Origin: Nocardioides luteus
GTDB lineage: Bacteria > Actinomycetota > Actinomycetes > Propionibacteriales > Nocardioidaceae
Reading direction: 5' to 3'
NCBI RefSeq assembly: GCF_000960475.2
Contig: NZ_JZDQ02000009.1
Span: 62,001 to 126,000, forward strand
Length of the DNA: 64,000 nt
Shown here: piece after piece, positions 57,392 through 64,000 of the stretch
How the letters are laid out: each line of letters starts with the position of its first letter
Position numbering within the stretch: position 1 is the first letter of the stretch
Made by a program: the position numbers and the translations under genes
The notes under the pieces: model-generated
Database searches by the model: none
What the model saw: the letters and a program-made list of their open reading frames with translations, nothing else
Told to the model about the DNA's origin: nothing

Positions 57392-58983
57392 CACGCGGAG
57401 AGCTGGCGCTCCTGGTTGACCCGGAGCGCCTTCTCCGCCAGGTCGGAACCAGCGGAGGCGTAGAGGTTCAGGACGGCGTGGGCGCCACGCTTCTTGAGCT
57501 CGTCGCGCTCCTCGGGGCGCAGGGCGATCGCCGCCACGGTGCCGGTGAAGCCGAGCTTGCGGAGCAGGTCCATGGCGAGCAGGTTGTCGCCGTGGAAGGG
57601 CATCGTGAGGACGACCAGCTCCATGCCGGCGCCCTTCTTGACCCGCTCCCAGAAGTCCTGGTCCGTGGCGTCGGCCTCGACGACGTCGAAGCCCTCCTCC
57701 TTGAGCGAGGCGGCCCGGAGCGAGTCGTGCTCGACCGCCAGCACGTGGTAGCCCTGGGTGTCGCGCAGCTCCTCGTAGGTCGTCCGCCCCACCCGGCCCA
57801 TCCCGACCACCAGCGCCTTGGCGTCGCCGAGGAGGATCGGCCGGTCGGCCTCCTGGAGCCGCTCGGGCCGGCGCTCCGGCAGCAGCCGGTTGAGCAGGTT
57901 GATGAGCTTCGCGGCGTACGCGTTGAAGACGGCGGCCACCAGGAACGAGAGCGAGGTCGCGACTGCGAGGACGGTCTGCCACTGCGCCGAGGCCAGCCCG
58001 GTCGCCGAGGCGATGACGATCACGATCAGCCCGAACTCGGAGTAGTTGGTCAGCGTGAACGAGGCCAGCGTCGCGGTGCGGTAACGCAGCCCCATGAAGG
58101 CGAAGATCACCACGTACGCCGCCGCCTGGATCGGCAGCAGGACCTGCAGCACGGTGGCCAGCGCCAGGTCCTCCAGCGAGGGCACCCCGGTCAGCCCGAT
58201 GCTGAGGAAGAACGCGATGAGGAAGAGCTCCTTGGTGCTGAACAGCAGCTTGGCCAGCGCCGGCGCCTTGGCGTGCGACCCGAGGAGTACGCCGACCACC
58301 AGTGCCCCGAGGTCACCCTTGAGCCCCACGGTCTCGAAGAGCCAGTGACCCGGCACCAGCGCGATCGCCAGGCCGAACAGCGCGGTCAGCTCGGCCGAGG
58401 TGATCCGGTCCCAGACCCGGTGGGCGAGCCAGGCGCCCGGGAGGAGCAGCACCAGCGCGAAGACCCATGGCGAGGGCCAGTGGCCCTTGGAGATGGTCAG
58501 GAACGCCACCGCGACGATGTCCTGCATGACCAGCACACCGATCGCGATCCGGCCGTAGAGGGTGTTGTTGTCGTGGCGCTCGTCGAGGACCTTGATCGCG
58601 AAGACGGTGCTCGAGAAGGAGAGGACGAACGCGATCAACGCCATCTCCCCCAGGTCGGCGTCGGTGAGGAGCGCGAAGCCGAGCGGGGCGATGCCGGCCA
58701 GCAGCCCCACCCCGATGACGACGCTGAGCCCGAGGTGGGCGAAGGTGCTCAGCCACACGTCGGGCCGGAGCAGCGATCGCACGTCGAGCTTGAGGCCGAT
58801 GCCGAACAGGAGGAGCGTGACACCCAGATCGGCCAGCGTGTGCAGGCCCTCCAGCTCGCCGACGCCGGCGGCGTGCAGCCCGAACCCGGCGGCCAGGAAG
58901 CCGACCAACGGCGGGAGCTTGAGGAACATCGCGATCAGCCCCGCTCCCAGTGCGACAAGCAGATAGAGCGCGGTCAGCGACAT
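57391..58983 (-). CDS. CPA2 cation:proton antiporter with RCK/TrkA-N domain (KefB/C-like)
   Basis: 530 residues. About 12 membrane helices (1-385) with the LLFGIGLKLD and GVLVMQDIVAVAF motifs of the Na+/H+ exchanger family, then a cytoplasmic TrkA-N domain with the dinucleotide loop ALVVGMGRVGRTTYEEL (about 410-426). Probably K+ or Na+ efflux in exchange for H+, gated by NAD(H). The start is the ATG at 58983 with GGGGGA upstream; a frame open 21 codons further lacks one. Confidence 0.9.
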   Translation of the reverse strand: MSLTALYLLVALGAGLIAMFLKLPPLVGFLAAGFGLHAAGVGELEGLHTLADLGVTLLLFGIGLKLDVRSLLRPDVWLSTFAHLGLSVVIGVGLLAGIAPLGFALLTDADLGEMALIAFVLSFSSTVFAIKVLDERHDNNTLYGRIAIGVLVMQDIVAVAFLTISKGHWPSPWVFALVLLLPGAWLAHRVWDRITSAELTALFGLAIALVPGHWLFETVGLKGDLGALVVGVLLGSHAKAPALAKLLFSTKELFLIAFFLSIGLTGVPSLEDLALATVLQVLLPIQAAAYVVIFAFMGLRYRTATLASFTLTNYSEFGLIVIVIASATGLASAQWQTVLAVATSLSFLVAAVFNAYAAKLINLLNRLLPERRPERLQEADRPILLGDAKALVVGMGRVGRTTYEELRDTQGYHVLAVEHDSLRAASLKEEGFDVVEADATDQDFWERVKKGAGMELVVLTMPFHGDNLLAMDLLRKLGFTGTVAAIALRPEERDELKKRGAHAVLNLYASAGSDLAEKALRVNQERQLSA

Positions 58984-59028
58984 ATGGACGTCCCCCAAAG
59001 TAAAGCCCGACGGTTCGGCCACACGTAC

Positions 59029-59044
59029 GATACCGCGTGATACC
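59029..59044. promoter_or_regulatory. Direct repeat, candidate antitoxin operator
   Basis: GATACC occurs twice with a 10-bp period (59029 and 59039), just upstream of the toxin-antitoxin promoter. Ribbon-helix-helix dimers bind adjacent half-sites one helical turn apart. Confidence 0.35.
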
Positions 59045-59053
59045 ACCTCGGGT

Positions 59054-59059
59054 TACGCT
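59054..59059 (+). promoter_or_regulatory. -10 element TACGCT, leaderless start
   Basis: TACGCT is followed by GGGGCC and the antitoxin ATG at 59066. It is the same hexamer as at fadD3. Confidence 0.45.
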
Positions 59060-59065
59060 GGGGCC

Positions 59066-59326
59066 ATGGCTATGACTCTGCGACTCAGCGAGGCCGACGA
59101 CCGGCTGCTGACCGACCGCGCCCGGACGGAGAACCGGTCCAAGCAGGAGATCGCCCGCGAGGCCATCCGCGCCTACCTCAACGACCACGACCGGCGCATC
59201 GAGGATCTCGAGGACGATCTCGCGCTCGCGCGCTACTCCCTGCGCCGCGAGCTCGGCGAGGTCCGCTACACCCCGCACGCCGAGGCCCGCCGCGCCCTCG
59301 GTCTCGACCGCATCGCCAGCGAGTGA
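59066..59326 (+). CDS. Ribbon-helix-helix antitoxin (RelB/CopG-like)
   Basis: 86 residues. The N-terminal MTLRLSEADDRLLTDRARTENRSKQEIAREAIRAYL is a classic ribbon-helix-helix DNA-binding unit; the C-terminal half (LEDDLALARYSLRRELGEVRY) is the helical toxin-binding tail. The stop overlaps the GTG of the toxin gene, coupling synthesis. It should neutralise the toxin and repress the operon. Confidence 0.88.
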   Translation: MAMTLRLSEADDRLLTDRARTENRSKQEIAREAIRAYLNDHDRRIEDLEDDLALARYSLRRELGEVRYTPHAEARRALGLDRIASE

Positions 59327-59574
59327 CCTATCAAGTCGTCTGGGCCGACGAGGCGTTGCAGTCGGCCGAGGCGTACGTCGACGACGACCCCATCGGCCTG
59401 ATCCAGGTCTTCGACACCGTCGACACCCTGACCGAGACCCCGCGCGACGTCGGCGCCTACGCCTGGGGCAAGGACCGCTACCGCCTCCGCGTCGGCCGCT
59501 ACCGCATCATCTACGTGGTCGAGGAGCGCCGCGTCACCGTCGCCGTCATCCACCTGGGCCGGCGGAGCATCTGA
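59323..59574 (+). CDS. RelE/ParE family toxin
   Basis: 83 residues from a GTG (VTYQVVWADEALQSAEAY). The sequence DVGAYAWGKDRYRLRVGRYRIIYVVEERRVTVAVIHLGRR has the RelE-fold beta-sheet core with conserved basic residues and the R-x-x-Y-R-I-I-Y pattern. RelE members cut mRNA on the ribosome; ParE members poison gyrase. The RIIYVV/HLGRR ending favours the RelE side. Coupled to the antitoxin. Confidence 0.88.
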   Translation: MTYQVVWADEALQSAEAYVDDDPIGLIQVFDTVDTLTETPRDVGAYAWGKDRYRLRVGRYRIIYVVEERRVTVAVIHLGRRSI

Positions 59575-59601
59575 GGCCGCTGCTCGGGCGGCCGGCGGTC
59601 G

Positions 59602-59617
59602 TGTAACACGTGTTACA
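59602..59617. repeat. 16-bp remnant of hairpin family A
   Basis: TGTAACACGTGTTACA consists only of the two outer ends of the 71-bp family A element joined together. It lies in the gap between the toxin gene and the convergent thiolase gene. Confidence 0.6.
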
Positions 59618-59638
59618 TCCCCTGCGGCACCAGTGAGA

Positions 59639-60856
59639 TCAACCCAGCCGCTCGATGACGAGCGCCATGCCCTGGCCACCCGCCGCACACATCGTCTCCA
59701 GGCCGTAGCGACCACCGGTCTCCTGCAGACCGTGGAGCAGCGTGGTGGTGAGCCGGGCGCCGGTGGAGCCGAACGGGTGGCCGAGAGCGATCGCGCCGCC
59801 GTTGACGTTGACCCGCTCGGGGTCGAGACCGATCCGGTCGATGCTGGGGAGCACCTGGGCGGCGAAGGCCTCGTTCATCTCCACGAGGTCGATGTCGGAC
59901 GCCGAGAGGCCGGCGCGGGCGAGCGCCTGCAGCGACGCATCGACCGGCCCGAGGCCCATGATCTCGGGCGAGAGCCCGGAGACGCCGGTCGAGACGATGC
60001 GGGCGAGCGGCGTGATCCCGAGCTCGGCGGCCCGGGTGTCGCTCATGATCACCAGCGCGGCCGCACCGTCGTTCAGCGGGCAGCAGTTGCCGGCGGTGAC
60101 GGTGCCGTTCTCGCGGAACACCGGCGCCAGGCCGGCGACCTTCTCCAGGGTCACCCCGGCCCGCGGACCGTCGTCGGTGGAGACGACCTCACCCGACGGC
60201 AGCGTCACCGGGGTGATGTCCCGCTCCCAGAAGCCCCGGGCGGCAGCGGCCTCGGCGCGGTTCTGGGAACGTACGCCCCACGCGTCCTGTGCCTCCCGGG
60301 TGACGCCGCACATCTCGGCGACGTTCTCGGCGGTCTCGCCCATCGCGAGGTGGTAGTCGGGCAGCTCGCCGGACTCGCGAGGATCGGCCCAGGCCTCACC
60401 CGCAGCCACCCGAGCGGCCCCGCGCTCGCCCGCCTTGAGGAACTCCTCGGCCTTGGTGTCGGGCATCCCGTCGGCCTTGCCGCGCTCGTAGCGGGACACG
60501 CACTCCACGCCGGCGGAGACGAACGCGTCCCCCTCGCCCGCGCGGATCGCGTGGAAGGCCATCCGGGTGGTCTGCAGTGACGAGGCGCAGTAGCGGTGGA
60601 CGGTGGTGCCGGGCACGGCGTCCAGCCCCAGGCGTACGCCGACGACCCGGCCGATGTTGTAGCCCTGCTCCCCCGCGGGCTGGGCGCAGCCCATCATCAG
60701 GTCGTCGAGCTGTGTCGGGTCCAGCTCGGGAACCGAGGCGAGGGCGCTGCGTACGATCTGCTCGGCCAGCTCGTCGGGACGCAGCTCCTTCAGCGACCCC
60801 TTGAAGGCGCGGCCGATCGGCGAACGGGCGGCAGAGACGATGACTGCTTCGGGCAC
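59639..60856 (-). CDS. Acetyl-CoA C-acyltransferase (thiolase) in the KstR2-type operon
   Basis: 405 residues from a GTG. Nucleophile Cys90 in VHRYCASSLQTT, NEAFAAQ, NGGAIALGHPFGSTGAR and the second Cys in TMCAAGGQGM. It is distinct from FadA6. It lies 9 bp downstream of the dehydrogenase at 60866, whose promoter carries a KstR2-type operator, so it is probably induced with the HIP genes and cleaves a 3-ketoacyl-CoA formed late in the pathway. No exact M. tuberculosis counterpart is assigned. Confidence 0.88.
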   Translation of the reverse strand: MPEAVIVSAARSPIGRAFKGSLKELRPDELAEQIVRSALASVPELDPTQLDDLMMGCAQPAGEQGYNIGRVVGVRLGLDAVPGTTVHRYCASSLQTTRMAFHAIRAGEGDAFVSAGVECVSRYERGKADGMPDTKAEEFLKAGERGAARVAAGEAWADPRESGELPDYHLAMGETAENVAEMCGVTREAQDAWGVRSQNRAEAAAARGFWERDITPVTLPSGEVVSTDDGPRAGVTLEKVAGLAPVFRENGTVTAGNCCPLNDGAAALVIMSDTRAAELGITPLARIVSTGVSGLSPEIMGLGPVDASLQALARAGLSASDIDLVEMNEAFAAQVLPSIDRIGLDPERVNVNGGAIALGHPFGSTGARLTTTLLHGLQETGGRYGLETMCAAGGQGMALVIERLG

Positions 60857-60865
60857 GGGTTCTCC

Positions 60866-61633
60866 TCAGGAGTTGGGGGTGTGCTGGAGGAAGGCGGGCC
60901 ACTCACCGCCGCCGTCGACGGCGAGGACGGCACCGGTGATGTGCGCGGCGAGCGGCGAGGCGAGCATGAGGCAGGCATCGCCGACCTCTTCAGGGGTCGC
61001 GAAGACTCCGCGAGGGATGGTCGCGGCCACCGCGGCCCGCTGCTCCGGGCTGCCGTAGTGGTCCTCGGACCCGGGGGTGGCGACGATCCCGCAGGAGATG
61101 GCGTTGACGCGTACGTCCGGGGCCCACTCGACCGCGATCGAGCCGGTCAGGCTCTCGACGGCCGCCTTCGCGGCCCCGTAGACCGCGGTCCCGGGACTGG
61201 GCCGGCGTGCCGAGATCGAGCTGATGTTCACGATGGATCCGCGGGAGGCCTTCAACGCCTCGTACGCCGCCTGGCAGACGTAGGCGGTGGCCAGGAAGTT
61301 GATCGCGGAGATCTTCTCGTGGAAGCGCGGCGACGCGGTCGCGAAGTCGGCGTAGGGCGCGCCCCCGGCGTTGTTGACGACCACGTCGAGGCGACCGAGC
61401 CGGGAGGTGATGGCGGCTATCCAGGCCGCGACCTGCTCGGGATCGCGCACGTCGACCTGGGAGAAGACCGGCTTGCGCCCGTCGATCACCGGCAGCTCGG
61501 CGGGAGCCGACCGGCCACAGATCTCGACCTCCGCACCGGCCTCGAGGAACCGCGCGACGATCCCGGCGCCCACGCCGCGCGCACCACCGGTCACCGCGAC
61601 CACCTTGCCGCTGAAGTCGATCTCTACTGCCAC
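60866..61633 (-). CDS. Short-chain dehydrogenase of the steroid regulon (Rv3549c-like)
   Basis: 255 residues from a GTG (VAVEIDFSGK). TGGARGVG cofactor loop, NNAGG, and Ser/Tyr/Lys in NISSISA and VYGAAKAAVES. Length and the CGIVATPGSEDHYG loop fit the Rv3549c group, a KstR2-regulated dehydrogenase. The operator at 61656 and -10 at 61641 lie just upstream, making it the head of a two-gene operon with the thiolase. Confidence 0.83.
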   Translation of the reverse strand: MAVEIDFSGKVVAVTGGARGVGAGIVARFLEAGAEVEICGRSAPAELPVIDGRKPVFSQVDVRDPEQVAAWIAAITSRLGRLDVVVNNAGGAPYADFATASPRFHEKISAINFLATAYVCQAAYEALKASRGSIVNISSISARRPSPGTAVYGAAKAAVESLTGSIAVEWAPDVRVNAISCGIVATPGSEDHYGSPEQRAAVAATIPRGVFATPEEVGDACLMLASPLAAHITGAVLAVDGGGEWPAFLQHTPNS

Positions 61634-61640
61634 GTCCGGC

Positions 61641-61646
61641 AGTCTA
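61641..61646 (-). promoter_or_regulatory. -10 element TAGACT of the dehydrogenase-thiolase operon, leaderless
   Basis: On the minus strand TAGACT is followed by 7 nt and the GTG at 61633. The hexamer is identical to that of kstR2. Confidence 0.55.
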
Positions 61647-61655
61647 GAGCGCCTA

Positions 61656-61671
61656 CCAAGCAAATGCTAGG
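61656..61671. promoter_or_regulatory. KstR2-type operator 5
   Basis: CCAAGCA-AA-TGCTAGG, nearly the same as operator 1, in front of the dehydrogenase-thiolase operon. It lies about 8.8 kb from kstR2, beyond unrelated genes. Confidence 0.75.
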
Positions 61672-61716
61672 TTGATGATCGCGGTGACCGGTATCAGAAG
61701 GGTCAGACGCAGCGCC

Positions 61717-62604
61717 TCAGAGGCAGTGCACCTCCACCCAGTAGGTGTGCTCGCCGGTCATGAACTTCTTGACCTGAACCGGGACGGTGACGGTGCCGCT
61801 CGCGTCGGGGAGGAAGGTCGCCCCGTCGAAGTGGACGTCGTCGATCTCGCAGCCGGCCTGGTCGCTCACGGTGATCTTGTGCAGACCCGCCTCGGCGGCC
61901 TCGACGTGCGCCTCGTGGAACGCGAGGACCGCCGGGTTGTACTCGGAGTACTTCACGTTGTGAGCACCCAGGGTGTCGGTCCAGTGAGCAGCCAGACCGT
62001 CGATGAACGGCCCACCGTGCCGCGAGAACCGGGTGTCGATCTCGACGATCGCCTTCGCCTTGACCTTGAAGTTGTCGGTCTTGCTGTCGGCGGGGACGAA
62101 GCCGTGCCGGTTGCCCGGAGCGGTGGAGTCGAGCGCGTCGTACGGCGTCAGCCAGACCTTGTACTCGCCACCGTTGTTCGGGGTGTCGAGGTAGGGGAAC
62201 AGCTGCACGGTGATGCCGCCGTCCTCCGCATCGGTGCCGGTCGCGTGCGCGCAGCCGCCGCTCGGTGCGACGCTCACGAAGCGGCCGCTGGCGTCGACCT
62301 CGACCCGACGGCAGGCGACCGGGTCGGTCGAGAGCAGCGTCTTGCCGGACGGGTCGGTCACCTGGAAGGCGTAGATCCCGGCGGGCAGGCCGGCCGCGTC
62401 GTCGGGCGCGTTGATGCCGGGGCCGCCGTTGAGATAGACGTCCTCCTTGGCGGCGTAGTGGTTCAGGTTGACGGGCGCGCCGGAGACGTCGGTCGTGAAG
62501 ATCGCGCCGGAGAGCTGCAGCAGCGGCGCCGCTGAAGCCGGCATCGACCAGAGCGCCGCCGCGGCGACCCCCGCCGCGACGGCACAGACGAGCTTTCGAA
62601 TCAT
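61717..62604 (-). CDS. Secreted hypothetical protein
   Basis: 295 residues with a clear signal peptide (MIRKLVCAVAAGVAAAALWSMPASA). The mature part looks like two or three beta-sandwich modules: GIYAFQVTDPSGKTLLSTDP and VPVQVKKFMTGEHTYWVEVHCL suggest Ig-like or prealbumin-like folds. There are four Cys. The ATG has GAGGGGG upstream. I do not recognise the family. Probably a wall-associated or exported protein. Confidence 0.75.
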   Translation of the reverse strand: MIRKLVCAVAAGVAAAALWSMPASAAPLLQLSGAIFTTDVSGAPVNLNHYAAKEDVYLNGGPGINAPDDAAGLPAGIYAFQVTDPSGKTLLSTDPVACRRVEVDASGRFVSVAPSGGCAHATGTDAEDGGITVQLFPYLDTPNNGGEYKVWLTPYDALDSTAPGNRHGFVPADSKTDNFKVKAKAIVEIDTRFSRHGGPFIDGLAAHWTDTLGAHNVKYSEYNPAVLAFHEAHVEAAEAGLHKITVSDQAGCEIDDVHFDGATFLPDASGTVTVPVQVKKFMTGEHTYWVEVHCL

Positions 62605-62819
62605 GGGTTTCCCCCTCAGATAGGTCGGAACTCGAGTCTTCGACTCGCCGAGCCGGGGGCCGCGTCCCGACCCGGGGTATCACCTGAACCGGGTAGGTCT
62701 CCGCCATGTGTGATGGGCCACCCCGACCCCGTCCCAGGAATACCGGAGAGTCCCTCCGTCTTGCCCCAGGAGTGGACCGAGGTCATCAGCCCTCGGCAGA
62801 CCTGAGAGGAACCCTTCTT
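62605..62819. other. Intergenic region between secreted protein and nitroreductase
   Basis: 215 bp between divergent genes. ACTCGAGTCTTCGACTCG near 62632 is a short imperfect dyad. GAGAGGAACC supplies a ribosome-binding site for the nitroreductase GTG. Nothing else is evident. Confidence 0.4.
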
Positions 62820-63512
62820 GTGAGCACGACCGCCGTCGAGACCTTCACGGACGTGATCCGTTCGCGCCGCTCCGCGCGGGCCTTCCTGCCCGACCCGGTG
62901 CCCGCCGACGACATCCGCGGTGTGCTCGAGGACGCCCAGCGCGCCCCGTCGCACAGCAACACCCAGCCCTGGGAGGTCCACGTCTTCTCCGGCGACGCCC
63001 GCGACCGTCTCAGCGCGGCGATGCTCAAGGCGTTCGAGGCCGGCCAGATGAGCCCCGACTTCACCACGACGTACGGTGCCGACGACAGCGTGCACGTCCG
63101 GCGGTCGCAGCAGGCCGGGGCCGTCCTCTACGGCGCCATGGGCATCGCCCGCGAGGACACCGACGGCCGCACCAAGGCCATCGCCGAGAACCTCCGCTTC
63201 TACGGTGCTCCCCACGTGGCGCTGCTCTTCGTGCCCGAGCTCGGCGATGTCGTCCGCGCTGCCAACGACGTCGGCATGTACGCCCAGAACTTCCTGCTCT
63301 CCCTCACCGCCCGCGGCTACCACGGCGTCCCGCAGGGCATGCACGGCCTGTTCGCCGACACCGTCCGCGCCCACCTCGGCCTGCCGGCCGACCTCAAGCT
63401 GCTCTACGGCATCTCCTTCGGCACCGCCGACCCCGAGGCCTCCGTCAACCGCCTCGACATCGGTCGCGCCCCGCTCGACGAGCACATCGTGCTGCACGAC
63501 ACCTCGCTCTGA
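62820..63512 (+). CDS. Nitroreductase family FMN oxidoreductase
   Basis: 230 residues from a GTG (VSTTAVETF). RSRRSARAFLPDPVP and APSHSNTQPWEVHVF are the FMN-binding N-terminal motifs. The later GVPQGMHGLFADTVRAHLGLP and LLYGISFGTADPEASVNRLD complete the fold. Such enzymes reduce nitroaromatics, quinones or enones with NAD(P)H. The upstream reading frame extends further but lacks the fold and a ribosome-binding site. The physiological substrate is unknown. Confidence 0.87.
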   Translation: MSTTAVETFTDVIRSRRSARAFLPDPVPADDIRGVLEDAQRAPSHSNTQPWEVHVFSGDARDRLSAAMLKAFEAGQMSPDFTTTYGADDSVHVRRSQQAGAVLYGAMGIAREDTDGRTKAIAENLRFYGAPHVALLFVPELGDVVRAANDVGMYAQNFLLSLTARGYHGVPQGMHGLFADTVRAHLGLPADLKLLYGISFGTADPEASVNRLDIGRAPLDEHIVLHDTSL

Positions 63513-63527
63513 GCCGCCGCGACGAGC

Positions 63528-63598
63528 TGTAACACGTCGTTCGTAGGACTTCTCGCCCCATCGGAGCGACCGAACAGTCCTACGAACGACGTGTTACA
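63528..63598. repeat. 71-bp hairpin, family A copy 3
   Basis: Same length and ends as the copies at 38488 and 47340, with CTCGCCC and CGACCGAACAGTCC in the middle. It lies 16 bp after the nitroreductase stop and 15 bp before the stop of the convergent membrane gene. Confidence 0.88.
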
Positions 63599-63612
63599 CG
63601 TGCGGCGCCCGC

Positions 63613-64000
63613 TCAGCCGGCCGTCGCAACCCCGCGGATCTCCGCCACAGACGTACGCTGCGCCCGACCCGCCGCGAAGACGCTGACCGCCACCGCGAGC
63701 AGGAGCCAGAGGACCAGTCCTCCGACGGGCGCACCGACCGCGGCGCCACTCTGCGCGACCACGACCCCACGCAGCGCCTCGGCGGCGAGCGGGACCGGCA
63801 GGATGCCGGTGAGGGCGCCGAACGGCTCGGACGCCGTGGCGACCGGCAGCAGCCCGCCGATGGAGACCAGCTGCAGCGCGAGGAAGCCGAGCGAGATCAG
63901 CCACCCTCGGTGCTGTCCGGCAAGCGCGACGACGGCTTGGTGGAGCGCGACGAACACCGCCGCGGCGAGCACCGCGATCGCGACTGTGGCGACGGGCTGC
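63613..64000 (-). CDS. YhgE/Pip-like membrane protein, C-terminal part (runs off the right edge)
   Basis: The last 128 codons are present. At least three hydrophobic helices are visible, including GWLISLGFLALQLVSIGGLLP and PVGGLVLWLLLAVAVSVFAAG, with the PLAAEALRGVV motif between, a pattern typical of the C-terminal ABC-2-like region of YhgE/Pip and related proteins. These take part in phage infection receptors, type VII secretion or transport. The N-terminus lies outside the window, so the start and full domain set are unknown. Confidence 0.7.
   Translation of the reverse strand, partial: QPVATVAIAVLAAAVFVALHQAVVALAGQHRGWLISLGFLALQLVSIGGLLPVATASEPFGALTGILPVPLAAEALRGVVVAQSGAAVGAPVGGLVLWLLLAVAVSVFAAGRAQRTSVAEIRGVATAG

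Noticed and set aside
62820..63512. Nitroreductase as part of the KstR2 regulon
   Set aside because: No CCAAGCA-type operator lies in its upstream 215 bp, and the gene has an ordinary leader with a ribosome-binding site.
1..64000. tRNA, rRNA or riboswitch
   Set aside because: I saw no CCA-ended cloverleaf, rRNA signature or known aptamer core in the intergenic regions. A covariance-model scan would be needed to exclude small RNAs.

Overview
The window comes from a high-GC actinomycete, most likely a Nocardioides-like member of the Propionibacteriales. The evidence is about 70% GC, frequent GTG starts, a mycothiol-dependent isomerase, a BldG-type anti-sigma antagonist next to topA, an actinobacterial Tad/Flp pilus locus, and a KstR2-type steroid catabolic regulon. 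I saw no rRNA, tRNA, CRISPR array, prophage or insertion sequence.

1-14.5 kb is conserved actinobacterial core. It holds the topA start, a methyltransferase, bldG, a MrfA-like helicase, and a Tad pilus operon (ssd-tadA-tadB-tadC, then a Flp-like pilin and two TadE-like genes). These are followed by a HAD phosphatase, a degenerate Fic-like protein, a methyltransferase and a membrane protein. 14.9-28.5 kb is accessory and mostly concerned with the cell surface and stress. It has a glycosyltransferase, three tandem secreted S1 proteases, two paralogous membrane-anchored proteins with a Cys-containing ectodomain, an IclR/mycothiol isomerase pair, and an ECF41 sigma factor divergent from its AhpD-like partner. 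27-35 kb holds two fold-III PLP enzymes, a TetR regulator, a sugar-lactone oxidase, an OatA-like acyltransferase and an MFS transporter. 35.7-38.5 kb is a beta-lactamase locus laid out like blaB-blaA-blaL of Streptomyces cacaoi.

38.6-54.4 kb is the centrepiece: the pathway for steroid C/D-ring (HIP) degradation, with fadD3, fadE30, ipdF, fadA6, echA20, ipdC, fadE31-33, ipdA, ipdB and the regulator kstR2. A GNAT-DUF6412-yidC block sits inside it. FadD3 activates HIP to its CoA thioester. FadE30 and IpdF oxidise it. IpdC, EchA20 and IpdAB take part in opening the rings. FadA6 and FadE31-33 finish by beta-oxidation. Six candidate operators (half-site CCAAGCA, 2-bp spacer) lie at the promoters. 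One of them is 8 kb away, in front of a dehydrogenase-thiolase operon at 59.6-61.6 kb, which extends the regulon. 54.5-64 kb adds a secreted amidase with FG-GAP repeats, a CPA2 antiporter, a RelBE-like pair, a secreted hypothetical protein, a nitroreductase and a truncated YhgE/Pip-like gene.

The most unusual features are non-coding. Several families of long hairpins of fixed length (71, 61 and 48 bp) sit mainly between convergent genes. The 61-bp family shows compensatory base changes, and one copy lies inside the fadE33 reading frame. A family of 21-bp tandem repeats abuts stop codons. A paired DnaA-box-like element is duplicated at the two Tad promoters. Many first genes show a -10 hexamer 6-7 nt before the start codon, a signature of leaderless mRNAs.
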